Positions 1-8,747 of a stretch of DNA of 32,444 nt are shown here, one piece after another (position 1 is the stretch's first letter; each line of letters begins with the position of its first letter). A program made the translations under genes and the position numbers. The DNA is from Acetobacteraceae bacterium (GTDB lineage: Bacteria > Pseudomonadota > Alphaproteobacteria > Acetobacterales > Acetobacteraceae), in assembly GCA_003151425.1 (NCBI GenBank), contig PLXO01000334.1, forward strand, positions 1 to 32,444, read 5' to 3'. The notes beneath the pieces are model-generated. The model was given only the letters and a program-made list of their open reading frames with translations. It ran no database searches and had not been told where the DNA came from.

Positions 1-209
1 CCTGGACCCCCACTAAGGGCGGAGCCTTTAGAATCCATCCTTTTGGGTGTGGGGCACGGGAGGGGGGACCGGGCCGGGCTGGGCCGCCGACATCGCACCG
101 GCGATCGGCCGGTGTGATGGCGGCAGCCCAGCCCGGCCCAGTCCCCCCTCCCGTGCCCCACACTCAAATGGATGGATTCTAAAGGCTCTGCCTTTAGTGG
201 GGGTCCAGG
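1..209. repeat. 209-bp near-perfect palindrome (giant hairpin)
   Basis: Bases 1-102 pair with 108-209 around a tiny centre at 103-107. Over about 102 pairs I count roughly eight mismatches, about half of which would still be G-U pairs in RNA. The outer end reads CCTGGACCCCCACTAA on the left and TTAGTGGGGGTCCAGG on the right. No protein-coding pattern is evident. It may extend beyond the left window edge, because the right side runs straight into further hairpins. It could be a non-autonomous palindromic element (MITE- or REP-like) or a strong bidirectional terminator; the sequence alone does not decide. Confidence 0.85.
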
Positions 210-225
210 GGGCAAGGCCCCCTGG
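205..225. repeat. 9-bp GC hairpin next to the palindrome
   Basis: CCAGGGGGC at 205-213 and GCCCCCTGG at 217-225 form a perfect 9-bp stem with an AAG loop. It overlaps the right tip of the large palindrome and could terminate transcription leaving the minus-strand hydrolase gene, although no T tract follows. It may also be one module of the same repeat element. Confidence 0.6.
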
Positions 226-232
226 CGGGTTT

Positions 233-247
233 CAGGGCGGAGCCCTG
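233..247. repeat. 6-bp GC hairpin
   Basis: CAGGGC at 233-238 and GCCCTG at 242-247 form a perfect stem with a GGA loop, 40 bases beyond the stop codon of the minus-strand hydrolase gene. It is the third hairpin in a row and is probably part of the same palindromic element or a factor-independent-like terminator without a T tract. Confidence 0.5.
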
Positions 248-286
248 ACCTTGCTTCGCTCAGGCGGGCGCGCCGAGCGCTGTCGT

Positions 287-1027
287 TTACTCCAGGCGGC
301 GCCGGTATAGGGCGATGAGGCGTTCCCAATGTCGTTCCGCGGCTGGTTTGTCGTAGCACCAGCGCTGCGGGAAGGCGAAGCCATGGTGCACGGCGGGATA
401 CATTTCCAGCTCGCCCGGATTGCCCGAGTGGTCAAACTGGCCGCGCAGTTCGTCGACCATTGGCAGCGGCGCCAGGTCATCGTGCTCGGCGCAGGCGATG
501 TAGAGCTCGCCTTTGGCTTTGCCCAGGGTCAGGTGCGGGCTTTCCGCCGCGTCGCTAACCAGCCAGGTGCCGTAGAACGAGGCGGCGGCGGCGACGCGGT
601 CGGGGTAGCGCGCCGCGGCGGCGAGTGCGTAGGGGCCACTCATGCAATAGCCGTGTGCGCCGACCGGGCCGCGTTTGACGGCGGCATGTTCGTCGACGAA
701 GGCCAGCAGCGACGCGATGTCGTCCATGACGGGCGGGATGGTCATCTTGGTGCGCACTGCGCGCATGCGCTGCTGTTCGGCGCTGCCCTTCTCCAGCACG
801 TCCGGTCCGTAGATCGTATCGCGACCGGCTCGGTAATACAGGTTCGGTAGCAGAGCGGTGTAGCCGACGGTGCCGAGGCGGCGCGCCATGTCGCGCAGCT
901 CCTCGCGGATGCCGGGGGCGTCCATCAGCAGGAACACGGCGGGGAACGGGCCGCCGCGGTCGGGATGGCAGATGAAGGTTTCCATCGCGCCGTCCTTGGT
1001 GGAGATGTCCAGTGTCTGTTCGATCAT
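287..1027 (-). CDS. dienelactone hydrolase family protein
   Basis: A 246-residue alpha/beta hydrolase of the dienelactone hydrolase family, cytoplasmic, with no signal peptide. The family hydrolyses dienelactones in chlorocatechol breakdown, but many members act on other esters or lactones and the substrate here is unknown. The nucleophile elbow is GYCMSG with Cys128; the likely acid is Asp183 or Asp184 in EHDD, and the likely base is His214 or His215 in VHHGFAF. This Cys-Asp-His spacing matches the classical enzyme, and the length is typical. The start gives the family N-terminus, with a first strand followed by DGAMETFICHP. The gene stands alone: the next minus-strand gene ends 220 bases upstream, and downstream lies the palindromic element. 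Confidence 0.9.
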   Translation of the reverse strand: MIEQTLDISTKDGAMETFICHPDRGGPFPAVFLLMDAPGIREELRDMARRLGTVGYTALLPNLYYRAGRDTIYGPDVLEKGSAEQQRMRAVRTKMTIPPVMDDIASLLAFVDEHAAVKRGPVGAHGYCMSGPYALAAAARYPDRVAAAASFYGTWLVSDAAESPHLTLGKAKGELYIACAEHDDLAPLPMVDELRGQFDHSGNPGELEMYPAVHHGFAFPQRWCYDKPAAERHWERLIALYRRRLE

Positions 1028-1246
1028 CGGCGGCGTCCCCTGCTTTGGTTTGTAGAGCGTGGCCTGGTCAATTTAGGCGGGCACAGTGGCGACGCGGAAG
1101 GGAGGCGCCCGGCGGAAGGCGCTGTGTGGGGCACCGGCACGGATGCGCGGGGCGCATCTGACGGCGGGTGGCCCTGAATGGCGACGTCAGGGCTTGACGC
1201 CGCGCCCGCAAACGGCTTTCCGACCCGATCGGCAGGCAGTTCCTGG

Positions 1247-2563
1247 TCAGACCTCAATGCCGGCGGGCGTCTTGCCTGATCCGGTCTTTGGCAGGATCAA
1301 ATGCATGCTGACCAGTCCTATCAAGTATAGCGACGATGCGATGGCAAACAGGATGCGGTAGTTGCCGTGGGTCGCATCCAGCAGGCGTCCTACGCCCATC
1401 GACACGAACATGCTGACGATGTAGGCGGCAAATCCTCCGATCCCGACCACCGAACCGACTGCACTCTGTGGCATGGTATCTGACACGATGGTGTAGACAT
1501 TGGCCGAATAGCCCTGATGGGCCGACGCCGCCACACCGATCAGCAGGACGGCCCACCATACGTTGTCAACCTGCGAAGCCATGAAAACCGGCAATACGCA
1601 AAGGCCGCAGACCAGGAACGCGATCTTGCGGGCCCGCAGAGTCTTGACCCCCCGCTTGATGAGGTGGGATGACAGCCAACCGCCACCGACGCTGCCGATA
1701 TCCGCCATGCAATAGATGACAACCAACGGCAGCATGGCCTCCATGAGATTGATGCCGTATTGCTTGGAGAGGAAGCCCGGAACCCAGTTGAGATAGAACC
1801 ACCACACCGGCGCGCTGAGACACGTGCCGGCGATATTGGCCCAGGTTCCCCGATAGCCCAGCAGCTTGAGCCACGGAATACGCACCTGGTCCGTCACCGG
1901 ATCGCTGCGAATATAGGCCAATTCCGCGGCCGAGAGTTTCGGATGCTCTTCCGGCCTCCGGTAGATCAGGAGCCAGGCAACCATCCAGGTGAAACCGATG
2001 GCGCCGGTCACGAGGAAAGCGACCCGCCAGTTCCAGAATAGCACGAGAAGGGGCACAATGATCGGAGCGGCGACTGCACCGACATTGCTCCCCGCGTTGA
2101 AAATGCCGGTGGCCAGAGCGCGTTCCTTGACCGGGAACCATTCCGCCACACTCTTGATGCACGCTGGAAAGTTGCCGCCTTCGGAGATGCCCAGGCCGGC
2201 GCGGACAACCTTGAAGCCCAGCACACTGCTCATGGCCGCGTGCAGGCAGGCGAACAAGCTCCACGCGGCAACGGAGCAGGACAAGCCGAGCCTGACGCCG
2301 ACCTTGTCCATGAGGCGGCCGATGCCAACGTAGCCAAAGGCGTAGAACAGTGAAAACGTTGCGACAATGTCGCCAAAATCGGTCTCGGTCCAGTGCAGAT
2401 CCGCCATCAAGGTTGGCTTCAGCAGTCCGATAACCTGCCGATCCAGGTAGTTGATGGTTGTAGCGAAAAACAGCAGGGCACAGATTGTCCAGCGGTAATG
2501 GCCGATTTTTGTAACCACTGCAGCAGCCAAGCTCGGTGCTACCACGGTATTTCCGTCTGGCAT
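1247..2563 (-). CDS. MFS transporter, anion:cation symporter (ExuT/glucarate-like)
   Basis: A 438-residue inner-membrane transporter of the major facilitator superfamily with about twelve hydrophobic segments. The first segment contains ATTINYLDRQVIGLL, followed by the loop-2/3 motif GRLMDKVGVRLGL; these are marks of the anion:cation symporter family that carries hexuronates, glucarate and related sugar acids. The exact substrate cannot be read from the sequence. The ATG is preceded on the minus strand by a GGGGAG stretch and an A-rich spacer, which supports this start. No sugar-acid catabolic enzyme is adjacent, so the neighbourhood does not identify the substrate. Confidence 0.88.
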   Translation of the reverse strand: MPDGNTVVAPSLAAAVVTKIGHYRWTICALLFFATTINYLDRQVIGLLKPTLMADLHWTETDFGDIVATFSLFYAFGYVGIGRLMDKVGVRLGLSCSVAAWSLFACLHAAMSSVLGFKVVRAGLGISEGGNFPACIKSVAEWFPVKERALATGIFNAGSNVGAVAAPIIVPLLVLFWNWRVAFLVTGAIGFTWMVAWLLIYRRPEEHPKLSAAELAYIRSDPVTDQVRIPWLKLLGYRGTWANIAGTCLSAPVWWFYLNWVPGFLSKQYGINLMEAMLPLVVIYCMADIGSVGGGWLSSHLIKRGVKTLRARKIAFLVCGLCVLPVFMASQVDNVWWAVLLIGVAASAHQGYSANVYTIVSDTMPQSAVGSVVGIGGFAAYIVSMFVSMGVGRLLDATHGNYRILFAIASSLYLIGLVSMHLILPKTGSGKTPAGIEV

Positions 2564-2883
2564 TGCCTTTTTTCTCCCCAGTCACTCGCATGGCCCGCGC
2601 CGAACGCATCGCCACCGGCGAGAACGCCAACAGCGATTATTTGCGTACAGAGAGGACGTCGTGCGGCGTTCTTCTGCAATCTGTGGGAATTTACCAGAAT
2701 CCAGCGAGGCTTATAGTCTTATACCGCCCGGTCCAATGTACCGCATCACGACCGCCGAGAGCAGGCTCGGAAACTACTCAGACCACGGCGGTTACAGATT
2801 GCCAATGCCCGTGGCGTTGCGGTGCAGAAAATTTTTGCCCGCTGATTGACCGCTCTCGGCAGAACAGCGACCCGGGCTATGCG
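2564..2883. other. intergenic region upstream of the MFS gene
   Basis: About 320 bases without a convincing gene. It is less GC-rich than its surroundings around 2690-2740 and must hold the promoter of the minus-strand MFS gene. Short inverted fragments such as CGGT...ACCG near 2729-2743 are too weak to call an operator. Open frames across it show no coding-like composition. Confidence 0.4.
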
Positions 2884-3135
2884 ATGCGGATCAACGCGCT
2901 GTCGGAGCGCGAGGCGATGCCGGCGTACCTGTTTGCGCATCAGCTCCAGCGACAATTTCGTTACACACACACCTGGACGGAGTACGACGTGCTGGCGTGG
3001 GACCACCTCGGCACCATCCATCGCGCCATCGCGGACCACGCTGCCGATGAGATCCGGCTGATGCGGCGTTGCCAGGTGATGGCGACCAGGGTGTTCGACC
3101 CGAACTTCGTGCGCCCGGTGCGGGAGCTGGCGTAG
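2884..3135 (+). CDS. small hypothetical protein
   Basis: A possible 83-residue protein. Third codon positions are strongly G/C, as in the real genes nearby, and the peptide is rich in charged and aromatic residues with no membrane segment or signal. I do not recognise a family. The frame is open further upstream, but composition changes there and the ATG at 2884 begins the GC3-rich part. No strong ribosome-binding site precedes it. It runs convergently into the lipoprotein gene, and the two stop codons are symmetrical halves of one hairpin. It could be a chance open frame. Confidence 0.4.
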   Translation: MRINALSEREAMPAYLFAHQLQRQFRYTHTWTEYDVLAWDHLGTIHRAIADHAADEIRLMRRCQVMATRVFDPNFVRPVRELA

Positions 3136-3147
3136 CGCGGCGCGCTA
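3133..3147. terminator. hairpin shared by two convergent stop codons
   Basis: TAGCGC at 3133-3138 and GCGCTA at 3142-3147 form a 6-bp stem (7 with the next pair) with loop GGC. The left arm begins with the TAG stop of the plus-strand gene and the right arm holds the TAG stop of the minus-strand gene. It may act as a weak bidirectional terminator; no T tract is present. Confidence 0.35.
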
Positions 3148-3414
3148 CCGGCTGGCGGCGTAGCCCTTCCCGGCCATGCACTTGCGGGTCTGGCGCAGTT
3201 CCTCGAGCGGCAGCGAGATCGGGTAGGTCAGGAAGAGGCCGCCCCTGCTCATCACCAGCCGATGCGCCTCCTTGTCCCCGGCGGTTTGGCAGGCGGCAAG
3301 GTCGGCGGCGTAGGTCGGCCTGGCGGTGTCCGCGGGATTGGGCGGCGCGTCGCCACACGCGGCGACGACCAGCAGTGGTCCCATCAGCAGCAATCGGGCA
3401 ACCCGGCCTGACAT
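3145..3414 (-). CDS. small putative lipoprotein
   Basis: An 89-residue protein starting at the ATG at 3414; an in-frame start eight codons earlier is possible but makes a worse signal peptide. The N-terminus has Arg residues, a hydrophobic stretch (LLLMGPLLVV) and the lipobox VAAC with Cys20, followed by Gly-Asp. This predicts export and lipid anchoring, and Asp at +2 can favour retention in the inner membrane. The mature part is Pro/Ala-rich, then carries two Cys residues (AACQTAG and RKCMAGKGY) that could form a disulfide. The family is unknown to me. Confidence 0.65.
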   Translation of the reverse strand: MSGRVARLLLMGPLLVVAACGDAPPNPADTARPTYAADLAACQTAGDKEAHRLVMSRGGLFLTYPISLPLEELRQTRKCMAGKGYAASR

Positions 3415-3532
3415 GCGGACAGTGTAGGACGGTCCCATTGCCCGACCAAGCCATGCTCACGCCACCAAATGATGCTGCGATGCCGTGCACCGCTCGCAGC
3501 ACCGCGCGCGCGGTGCGCCGCGTGCCCGCCCT

Positions 3533-5212
3533 TTACGCCGCGCGCACGTCGGAGACGAAGCCGCTCACCTCGGCAGAGAGCGACTCGGCCTGCCGGGACA
3601 GCTCGCCCGCCGCGCTCAGCACCTGATCAGCCGCGGCGCCGGTGCTGGCCGCACCCTGGCTGACGCCGCTGATGGTGCTGGTGACCTGACGCGTGCTCTC
3701 AGCGGTCTGCTGGACGTTGCGCGCGATCTCGTTGGTCGCCGCGCCCTGCTGCTCCACCGCCGAGGCAATCGCGGTGGCGATCGCGCTCACCTCCTCGATG
3801 ACCGCGGTGATGCCCTTGATGGCGTCGACCGCCTGGGTGGTTTCGCTCTGCAACTGGGTGATCTGGGCGGCGATCTCCTCGGTCGCCTTGGCGGTCTGCC
3901 CGGCCAGGCCCTTCACCTCCGACGCCACCACGGCGAAGCCCTTGCCGGCGTCGCCGGCGCGTGCCGCCTCGATCGTCGCGTTCAGCGCCAGCAGGTTGGT
4001 CTGCCCGGCGATGCTGCGGATCAGCTCCACCACCTGGCCGATCCGCTGCGCACCCTCGGCCAGCGCGCGCACGGTCGCGTCGGTGCGGCGTGCGTCGGTG
4101 ACCGCCTTCTCTGTGATCTTCGCCGACTGCGCCACCTGGCGGGTGATCTCGCCGATCGAGGAGCTGAGTTCCTCGGCCGAGGCGGCCACGGTCTGCACCC
4201 CGGCGCTCGCCTCCTCCGCCGCGGCGGAAACACTTTCCGCCTGGTGGGTGGTCTGACCGGCAGTAGCCGACATCGACCGCGCCGTCGCCTCCATTTCCGT
4301 GGCGGACGATGCGAGCAGCCCGACGAGCTGGGCAACCTTGGCCTCGAAGCCGCGCACGAGTGCCTCCAGCTGCGCCGCGCGCTGTTCCTTCGCGGCACGC
4401 TCGACCTGTTCCGCCGCGGCGGCCTGGTCGGCCTTGATCATGTTGTCCTTGAACGTCTGCACGGAGCCGGCCATGGCACCGATCTCATCCTTGCGGTCGA
4501 GGCCGACGACCTCGGTCGTCATGTCGCGGTCGGCAAGCCTGTGCATCGCCCGGGTCATCGCGGTGATCGGTCGAGAGACGCCTCGGATGAGGCCTAATCC
4601 GGCCATCGCCGACAGCAATAGTGCGAGCACCAGCGCGCCGATGATCCAGACCTGCGTCGTGGCATAGAGCGCGCCTGCGTCATCGGCGGCCTGTTTTCCC
4701 GCCTTCGTGTTGAAGGCGATCACCGCCTGCAACGCGGCCTGAAACTTGTTGAATTGGGTGCGCATGTCGCCGCGGTAGGAAGCGATCGCCGCGGCGTCCG
4801 CCATCGCCACGAACTGGCCGTCCGCCGCCAGATAGGCCTGCCACCCCTGCTTGACCTGATCGAGCAGCCGACTTTCCTCGCCTTGGGTGACGAGGGGCTC
4901 GACAGTCTGGATCGCCTTCGTGGCCTGTTCGGCGACCTGTTGCATGCCGGCCGCTTCCTGGGCTTTCGCCGCGGCGTCCGGGGCCAACGCACGCGTCGCC
5001 TCGAGCTGGCGGAAGCGCATCGTGTGATAAGCCAGCTCACCAAGGATCCGCGTTGACGGGAGGGCGCCGTCGCGTATGTCGGCAGCGATGGCGTTGACGT
5101 CGCTCAGGCGTTGCATCGCGAACAGCCCGAGACCGATCACGACGGCGCAGACCATGGCGAACGCGAGGGTGACCTTGCGGCCAATGGACATATTGTTCAA
5201 CGAGGACCGCAT
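3533..5212 (-). CDS. methyl-accepting chemotaxis protein
   Basis: A 559-residue transmembrane chemoreceptor. Residues about 11-30 form the first membrane segment; a periplasmic four-helix-bundle type sensor region follows to about 185. The second membrane segment ([20 protein letters not shown]) leads into a HAMP domain at about 205-255. The signalling coiled coil is at about 300-540 with the highly conserved tip [21 protein letters not shown] near residues 398-418, which contacts CheA and CheW. Ligand unknown. It lacks the C-terminal pentapeptide that tethers CheR/CheB in some receptors. No other che gene is in the window, so this is an orphan receptor feeding a chemotaxis pathway encoded elsewhere. 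Confidence 0.95.
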   Translation of the reverse strand: MRSSLNNMSIGRKVTLAFAMVCAVVIGLGLFAMQRLSDVNAIAADIRDGALPSTRILGELAYHTMRFRQLEATRALAPDAAAKAQEAAGMQQVAEQATKAIQTVEPLVTQGEESRLLDQVKQGWQAYLAADGQFVAMADAAAIASYRGDMRTQFNKFQAALQAVIAFNTKAGKQAADDAGALYATTQVWIIGALVLALLLSAMAGLGLIRGVSRPITAMTRAMHRLADRDMTTEVVGLDRKDEIGAMAGSVQTFKDNMIKADQAAAAEQVERAAKEQRAAQLEALVRGFEAKVAQLVGLLASSATEMEATARSMSATAGQTTHQAESVSAAAEEASAGVQTVAASAEELSSSIGEITRQVAQSAKITEKAVTDARRTDATVRALAEGAQRIGQVVELIRSIAGQTNLLALNATIEAARAGDAGKGFAVVASEVKGLAGQTAKATEEIAAQITQLQSETTQAVDAIKGITAVIEEVSAIATAIASAVEQQGAATNEIARNVQQTAESTRQVTSTISGVSQGAASTGAAADQVLSAAGELSRQAESLSAEVSGFVSDVRAA

Positions 5213-5573
5213 GATGGGCTCACCTTGTGCACAGGGAAGGGCTGGGAACGGGAGCCCGTCCGATGCTGCTATGGCGCGCCCAAGGTTAACGCACCCTGAA
5301 CGCGTGGTCGCGGCAGGTTGTTGGCCGGCGCCGAACCGCCGTCCCTGGCACCCGGCCGTGCGCGCCGGCCGCGACCGGCATGTGACCGCGATCGGCGGGC
5401 GCGATTGACGGGACCGCCGCGGGCGTCCACCGCTGGCGGCGAGACGGTGTTTAGGCAGGGAAGCAGCCGGCCCGAATGACCGGCCACGGCCCGTTCAGGT
5501 GGTGTCACCCGCCGTCCGAGCGACCGCCGCATGACAACCCCATCGCCCTCGTCGCCATCTCGCGCCGGACAAA
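5213..5573. other. intergenic region with one copy of the 38-bp repeat
   Basis: About 360 bases between the chemoreceptor start and the end of the RES toxin gene. It contains the chemoreceptor promoter region and, at 5401-5438, the first copy of the direct repeat that reappears at 6655. I see no gene in it; long frames here are GC-rich shadows with Arg/Pro/Gly-rich products. Confidence 0.5.
5401..5438. repeat. 38-bp direct repeat, copy 1
   Basis: Starts GCGATTGACGGGACCGCC and ends CTGGCG. It matches copy 2 at 6655-6692 at 35 of 38 positions in the same orientation. The two copies bracket the toxin-antitoxin pair. Confidence 0.85.
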
Positions 5574-6005
5574 TCACGGTGGAAGCCACAGCCGGCGATC
5601 GAACGCGAACCGACGCCTGGCGATAATACTGGCCTGCGCGGCGTCCGGATGGGCGGGGTTCACCAGAATGTTGGAACTCTCCGGCACGATCAGCGAGGGG
5701 ACCCGCAGCACGGGGGTACGTCGTTCCCGCAACCACGCATCGCCGAACGCGGCCGGATCGGCCGGTATGTTCGCGGCTTCCTCGGTCGCCAGGTCGTGAA
5801 GGTCGATCGTCAGCAGCAGATAGTCATCCGGCAGCAGGTCCGGCGTCAGATCGAGATGCACGCGGACCTCGAGCACGGCCAATGCGGCATTGGATGCGGC
5901 GTAGACGATCGGGCGGCCAGGCTCGTTCCACCGGCCGCCATACCGGCGTGCACCCTCTCCTGTGAGATCCGCAAAAGGCGCACGGCACAGCCGCCAGGCC
6001 AGCAC
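5574..6005 (-). CDS. RES-domain toxin
   Basis: A 143-residue RES-family protein. The family's eponymous conserved Arg, Glu and Ser are visible: Arg in YGGRWNEPG (about residue 25), Glu in AVLEVRVHL (about 46) and Ser in ESSNILVNP (about 110). RES toxins such as MbcT and ParT act on NAD+ or transfer ADP-ribose, arresting growth. The GTG start at 6005 is the only one fitting the domain: its frame has a stop 19-21 bases upstream, and GGAG lies about ten bases before the GTG. The gene follows the antitoxin gene by 26 bases, the usual antitoxin-first order of Xre-RES pairs. Confidence 0.88.
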   Translation of the reverse strand: MLAWRLCRAPFADLTGEGARRYGGRWNEPGRPIVYAASNAALAVLEVRVHLDLTPDLLPDDYLLLTIDLHDLATEEAANIPADPAAFGDAWLRERRTPVLRVPSLIVPESSNILVNPAHPDAAQASIIARRRFAFDRRLWLPP

Positions 6006-6031
6006 CTGCGCTGCACTCCGTGCTCAACCGG

Positions 6032-6463
6032 TCACGCGGCGATCCCGTGGGCGATGCGGCCAAGCAGGGTCTCGACCTCGCGGGCACCTTCGTCCGTATC
6101 CAGCAGTTCGAGTGGGCGTTCGCCGGCGAGTGCGGTCGTTGGGCGGCGGAGCCACGTGGCGGCCTTCTCTCGGCTGCCGAAGGTTTCCTCGGCTGCCGCG
6201 AGCACGCGGGCGACCCGGACCAGCCGATCGGACTGCTCCGGCGTCAAAGTGCCAAGTTTCCGCCGGTTCGCCAACGTCTTGCGCGGCAGCACGATGCGAT
6301 CCAACTCGGCCGGTGTCAGGCTTCCGCTATCGAGAACAAACTGCGCGGCGCCAACAGGCAATCCGCGGCGCACCAGCCTGACCAGGTCCATGCCAGGCGC
6401 ACCGTTCCCGCCGACCACCGCAGAGCCGCCGACGATATCGAGGGCGCTCGGATGGGTGCCCAT
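6032..6463 (-). CDS. Xre/MbcA/ParS-type antitoxin (DUF2384)
   Basis: A 143-residue protein partnering the downstream RES toxin. The start at 6463 is chosen because AAGGAGG sits just before the ATG; the frame remains open further upstream, but that part looks non-coding. The N-terminal part is a helical region with SLTPAELDRIVLPRKTL, and the C-terminal part (VARVLAAAEETFGSREKAATWLRRP, split around residue 90-115, then ELLDTDEGAREVETLLGRI) is the toxin-binding domain of the MbcA/ParS/Xre group. The protein should block the RES active site and repress its own promoter. Well-formed pair with no sign of decay. Confidence 0.87.
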   Translation of the reverse strand: MGTHPSALDIVGGSAVVGGNGAPGMDLVRLVRRGLPVGAAQFVLDSGSLTPAELDRIVLPRKTLANRRKLGTLTPEQSDRLVRVARVLAAAEETFGSREKAATWLRRPTTALAGERPLELLDTDEGAREVETLLGRIAHGIAA

Positions 6464-6654
6464 GATGCCTCCTTGGCCATTCGCACGATACAAATGGGCA
6501 TTTTGCCGCACAGCGCAAGCCATGCGTGGCCACAGGTCTCTTCTGCAACCCCTGCTCGGGCGGGCCGCCGAGCGCCACCTCCGGCCCTCACCTGCCATCC
6601 GGACAAAGGCGGGACGCCGCAACAGATGACCCGCGACAATAAGCGTCACGGCGC

Positions 6655-6692
6655 GCGATTGACGGGACCGCCCCGCGCGTCCACCTCTGGCG
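6655..6692. repeat. 38-bp direct repeat, copy 2
   Basis: Same orientation as the copy at 5401-5438, with three differences. It ends one base before the GTG start of the ABC exporter gene, so this gene's upstream region is made of repeat sequence. Confidence 0.85.
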
Positions 6693-6693
6693 C

Positions 6694-8598
6694 GTGCTGC
6701 GCCGCGTCGAATCCCTGCTCGATCCCACCGCCCTGGCACCGGACGCCCCCCCGGTGGCCGGGCTGCTGCGCTTCTACTGGCATTTCATCGGCCAGGCGCG
6801 CTGGCTGACCGCGGCGCTGTTCGTCGGTGGCGGGGTGATCGCCGTGCTGGACGCCTCGATCCCCGCCTTCATCGGCCGCGTGGTGTCGCTGGTCTCGACG
6901 CACGCGCCCGGCACGCTGTGGCGCGACGCCTGGCCGCAGTTCGCCGCGATGGCCGCGGTGCTGCTGCTGGCGCGGCCAGCGGCGATGCTCTGGCAGAACG
7001 TCATGATCAACCAGGTGGTCAATCCCGGCCTGTCGAACATGATCCGCTGGCAGAACCACTGGCACGTGGTGCGGCAAAGCTGGACCTTCTTCCAGAACGA
7101 CTTCGCCGGGCGCATCGCCAACCGCGTCCTGCAAACCGGGCCGGCGCTGCGCGAGAGCCTGGTGATGACCTTCGATGCCGCCTGGTACATCGTGGTCTAC
7201 GGCAGCAGCGCCGTGGCCCTGCTGGCCGTCAGCGACTGGCGGCTGGCGGTGCCGATCCTGGTCTGGTTCGCCTGCTACGCCGGCATGCTGCGCTGGTTCG
7301 TCCCCCGGCTGCGCGACCGCTCCCGCCACGTCGCGGAAATGCGCTCCAACCTGACCGGCCGCGTGGTGGACAGCTACACCAACATCCTGACCGTCAAGCT
7401 GTTCGCCCGCGCCCGCGACGAGGACGCCTGGGTGCGCAACGCGGTTGACGACCACACCGTCGCCTTCCGCGACCAGACGCGCATGATCACCGGCTACACG
7501 ATGACCCTGACGCTGATGAACGCGCTGCTGCTGGTGAGCACCGCGAGCGTGGCGATCTGGCAATGGAGCGCCGGACGGATCGCGGTCGGCACGGTGGCGA
7601 TGGCGCTGCCGCTCGCCTGGCAGATCGCCAACATCGCCGGCTGGGTCGCGCGCAGCATCACCAGCGTGTTCGAGAATATCGGCACGGTGCAGGACGGCAT
7701 GCGCTCGATCGACGTGGCGCGGCAGATGCCGGATCCGCCCGGCGCCACCGAACTGCGCGTCGCCGGCGGCGAGATCCGTTTCGACCACGTGCATTTCGAC
7801 TATGGCCGCCCGGAACGGCGCCCGGAAGAGCGGCGAGCGCCCGCGGTGCTGCACGGCATCGACCTGACGATCGCGGCGGGCGAGCGGGTCGGGCTGGTCG
7901 GGCCGTCCGGTGCCGGCAAGTCGACGCTGGTGAACCTTCTGCTGCATTTCTACAACCCCTCGCGCGGGCGCATCCTGATCGACGGCCAGGATGTCACGCA
8001 GGCGACCCAGGAGAGCCTGCGCACGCAGATCGCCATGGTGACGCAGGACACCTCATTGCTGCATCGTTCCATCCGTGACAACATCCGCTACGGCCGGCCG
8101 CATGCGACGGACGCGATGATCGAGGACGCCGCCCGCCGCGCCCAGGCGCACGACTTCATCCTGGAGCTGGAGGACTGGCACGGGCGGCGCGGCTACGACG
8201 CCCATGTCGGCGAGCGCGGCGTAAAACTGTCGGGCGGGCAGCGCCAGCGGGTCGCGCTGGCGCGGGTGATCCTGAAGGACGCGCCGATCCTGGTGCTGGA
8301 CGAGGCGACCTCAGCGCTGGATTCCGAGGTCGAGGCGGCGATCCAGAGCCAGCTCGACGGGCTGATGGACGGCCGCACGGTGATCGCCATCGCGCACCGG
8401 CTGTCGACGATCGCGCGGATGGACCGGCTGGTGGTGCTGGACCGCGGCCGCATCGTGGAAACCGGAACGCACACGGCGCTGCTGGCGCGCGGCGGCCCCT
8501 ATGCGCGGATGTGGCAGCGCCAGTCCGGCGGCTTCATCACCGATCCGCCGATCCGAATCGATACGTCACTCGGATCATTGGATGCGGCGGCAGAGTAG
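6694..8598 (+). CDS. ABC exporter, fused membrane and ATPase domains (MsbA-like)
   Basis: A 634-residue half-transporter with a membrane domain at about 25-340 (six predicted segments) and an ATPase domain at about 360-610, working as a dimer in the inner membrane. Visible motifs are Walker A GPSGAGKST near residue 404, signature LSGGQRQR near 512, Walker B ILVLDEAT near 531 and the switch His in AHRLS near 567. All catalytic residues are present. Substrates of this family include lipids, glycolipids, peptides and drugs; the glycosyltransferases nearby hint at a lipid-linked glycan but do not prove it. The GTG start is the first in frame and directly abuts a copy of the 38-bp repeat; no good ribosome-binding site is visible. 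Confidence 0.92.
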   Translation: MLRRVESLLDPTALAPDAPPVAGLLRFYWHFIGQARWLTAALFVGGGVIAVLDASIPAFIGRVVSLVSTHAPGTLWRDAWPQFAAMAAVLLLARPAAMLWQNVMINQVVNPGLSNMIRWQNHWHVVRQSWTFFQNDFAGRIANRVLQTGPALRESLVMTFDAAWYIVVYGSSAVALLAVSDWRLAVPILVWFACYAGMLRWFVPRLRDRSRHVAEMRSNLTGRVVDSYTNILTVKLFARARDEDAWVRNAVDDHTVAFRDQTRMITGYTMTLTLMNALLLVSTASVAIWQWSAGRIAVGTVAMALPLAWQIANIAGWVARSITSVFENIGTVQDGMRSIDVARQMPDPPGATELRVAGGEIRFDHVHFDYGRPERRPEERRAPAVLHGIDLTIAAGERVGLVGPSGAGKSTLVNLLLHFYNPSRGRILIDGQDVTQATQESLRTQIAMVTQDTSLLHRSIRDNIRYGRPHATDAMIEDAARRAQAHDFILELEDWHGRRGYDAHVGERGVKLSGGQRQRVALARVILKDAPILVLDEATSALDSEVEAAIQSQLDGLMDGRTVIAIAHRLSTIARMDRLVVLDRGRIVETGTHTALLARGGPYARMWQRQSGGFITDPPIRIDTSLGSLDAAAE

Positions 8599-8607
8599 GC
8601 GGAACCC

Positions 8608-8663
8608 GTACACCTCTCCCGCCCCTTCGCGGCCCAAGCCCGCGTAGTGCGGGAGAGGTGTAC
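8608..8663. terminator. 15-bp-stem hairpin after the ABC exporter gene
   Basis: GTACACCTCTCCCGC at 8608-8622 and its exact complement at 8649-8663 enclose 26 bases that hold a smaller GC-rich fold. It starts ten bases after the exporter stop codon. It may terminate transcription, although no T tract follows; its form also fits a dispersed REP-like palindrome. Confidence 0.6.
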
Positions 8664-8747
8664 ATACTCTAATGTCCGGCGTCGGGGTGCAGGGCCGCGG
8701 CGTGAACAGCGCGGACGTCATCAAGCGGACTGCGCAATGGGGTCGTT

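Noticed and set aside
3485..4597. A 370-residue plus-strand frame
   Set aside because: Antisense shadow of the chemoreceptor gene; Arg/Gly/His/Leu-rich composition.
6646..7947. A 433-residue minus-strand frame
   Set aside because: Antisense shadow of the ABC exporter gene, low-complexity His/Arg/Asp/Gln composition.
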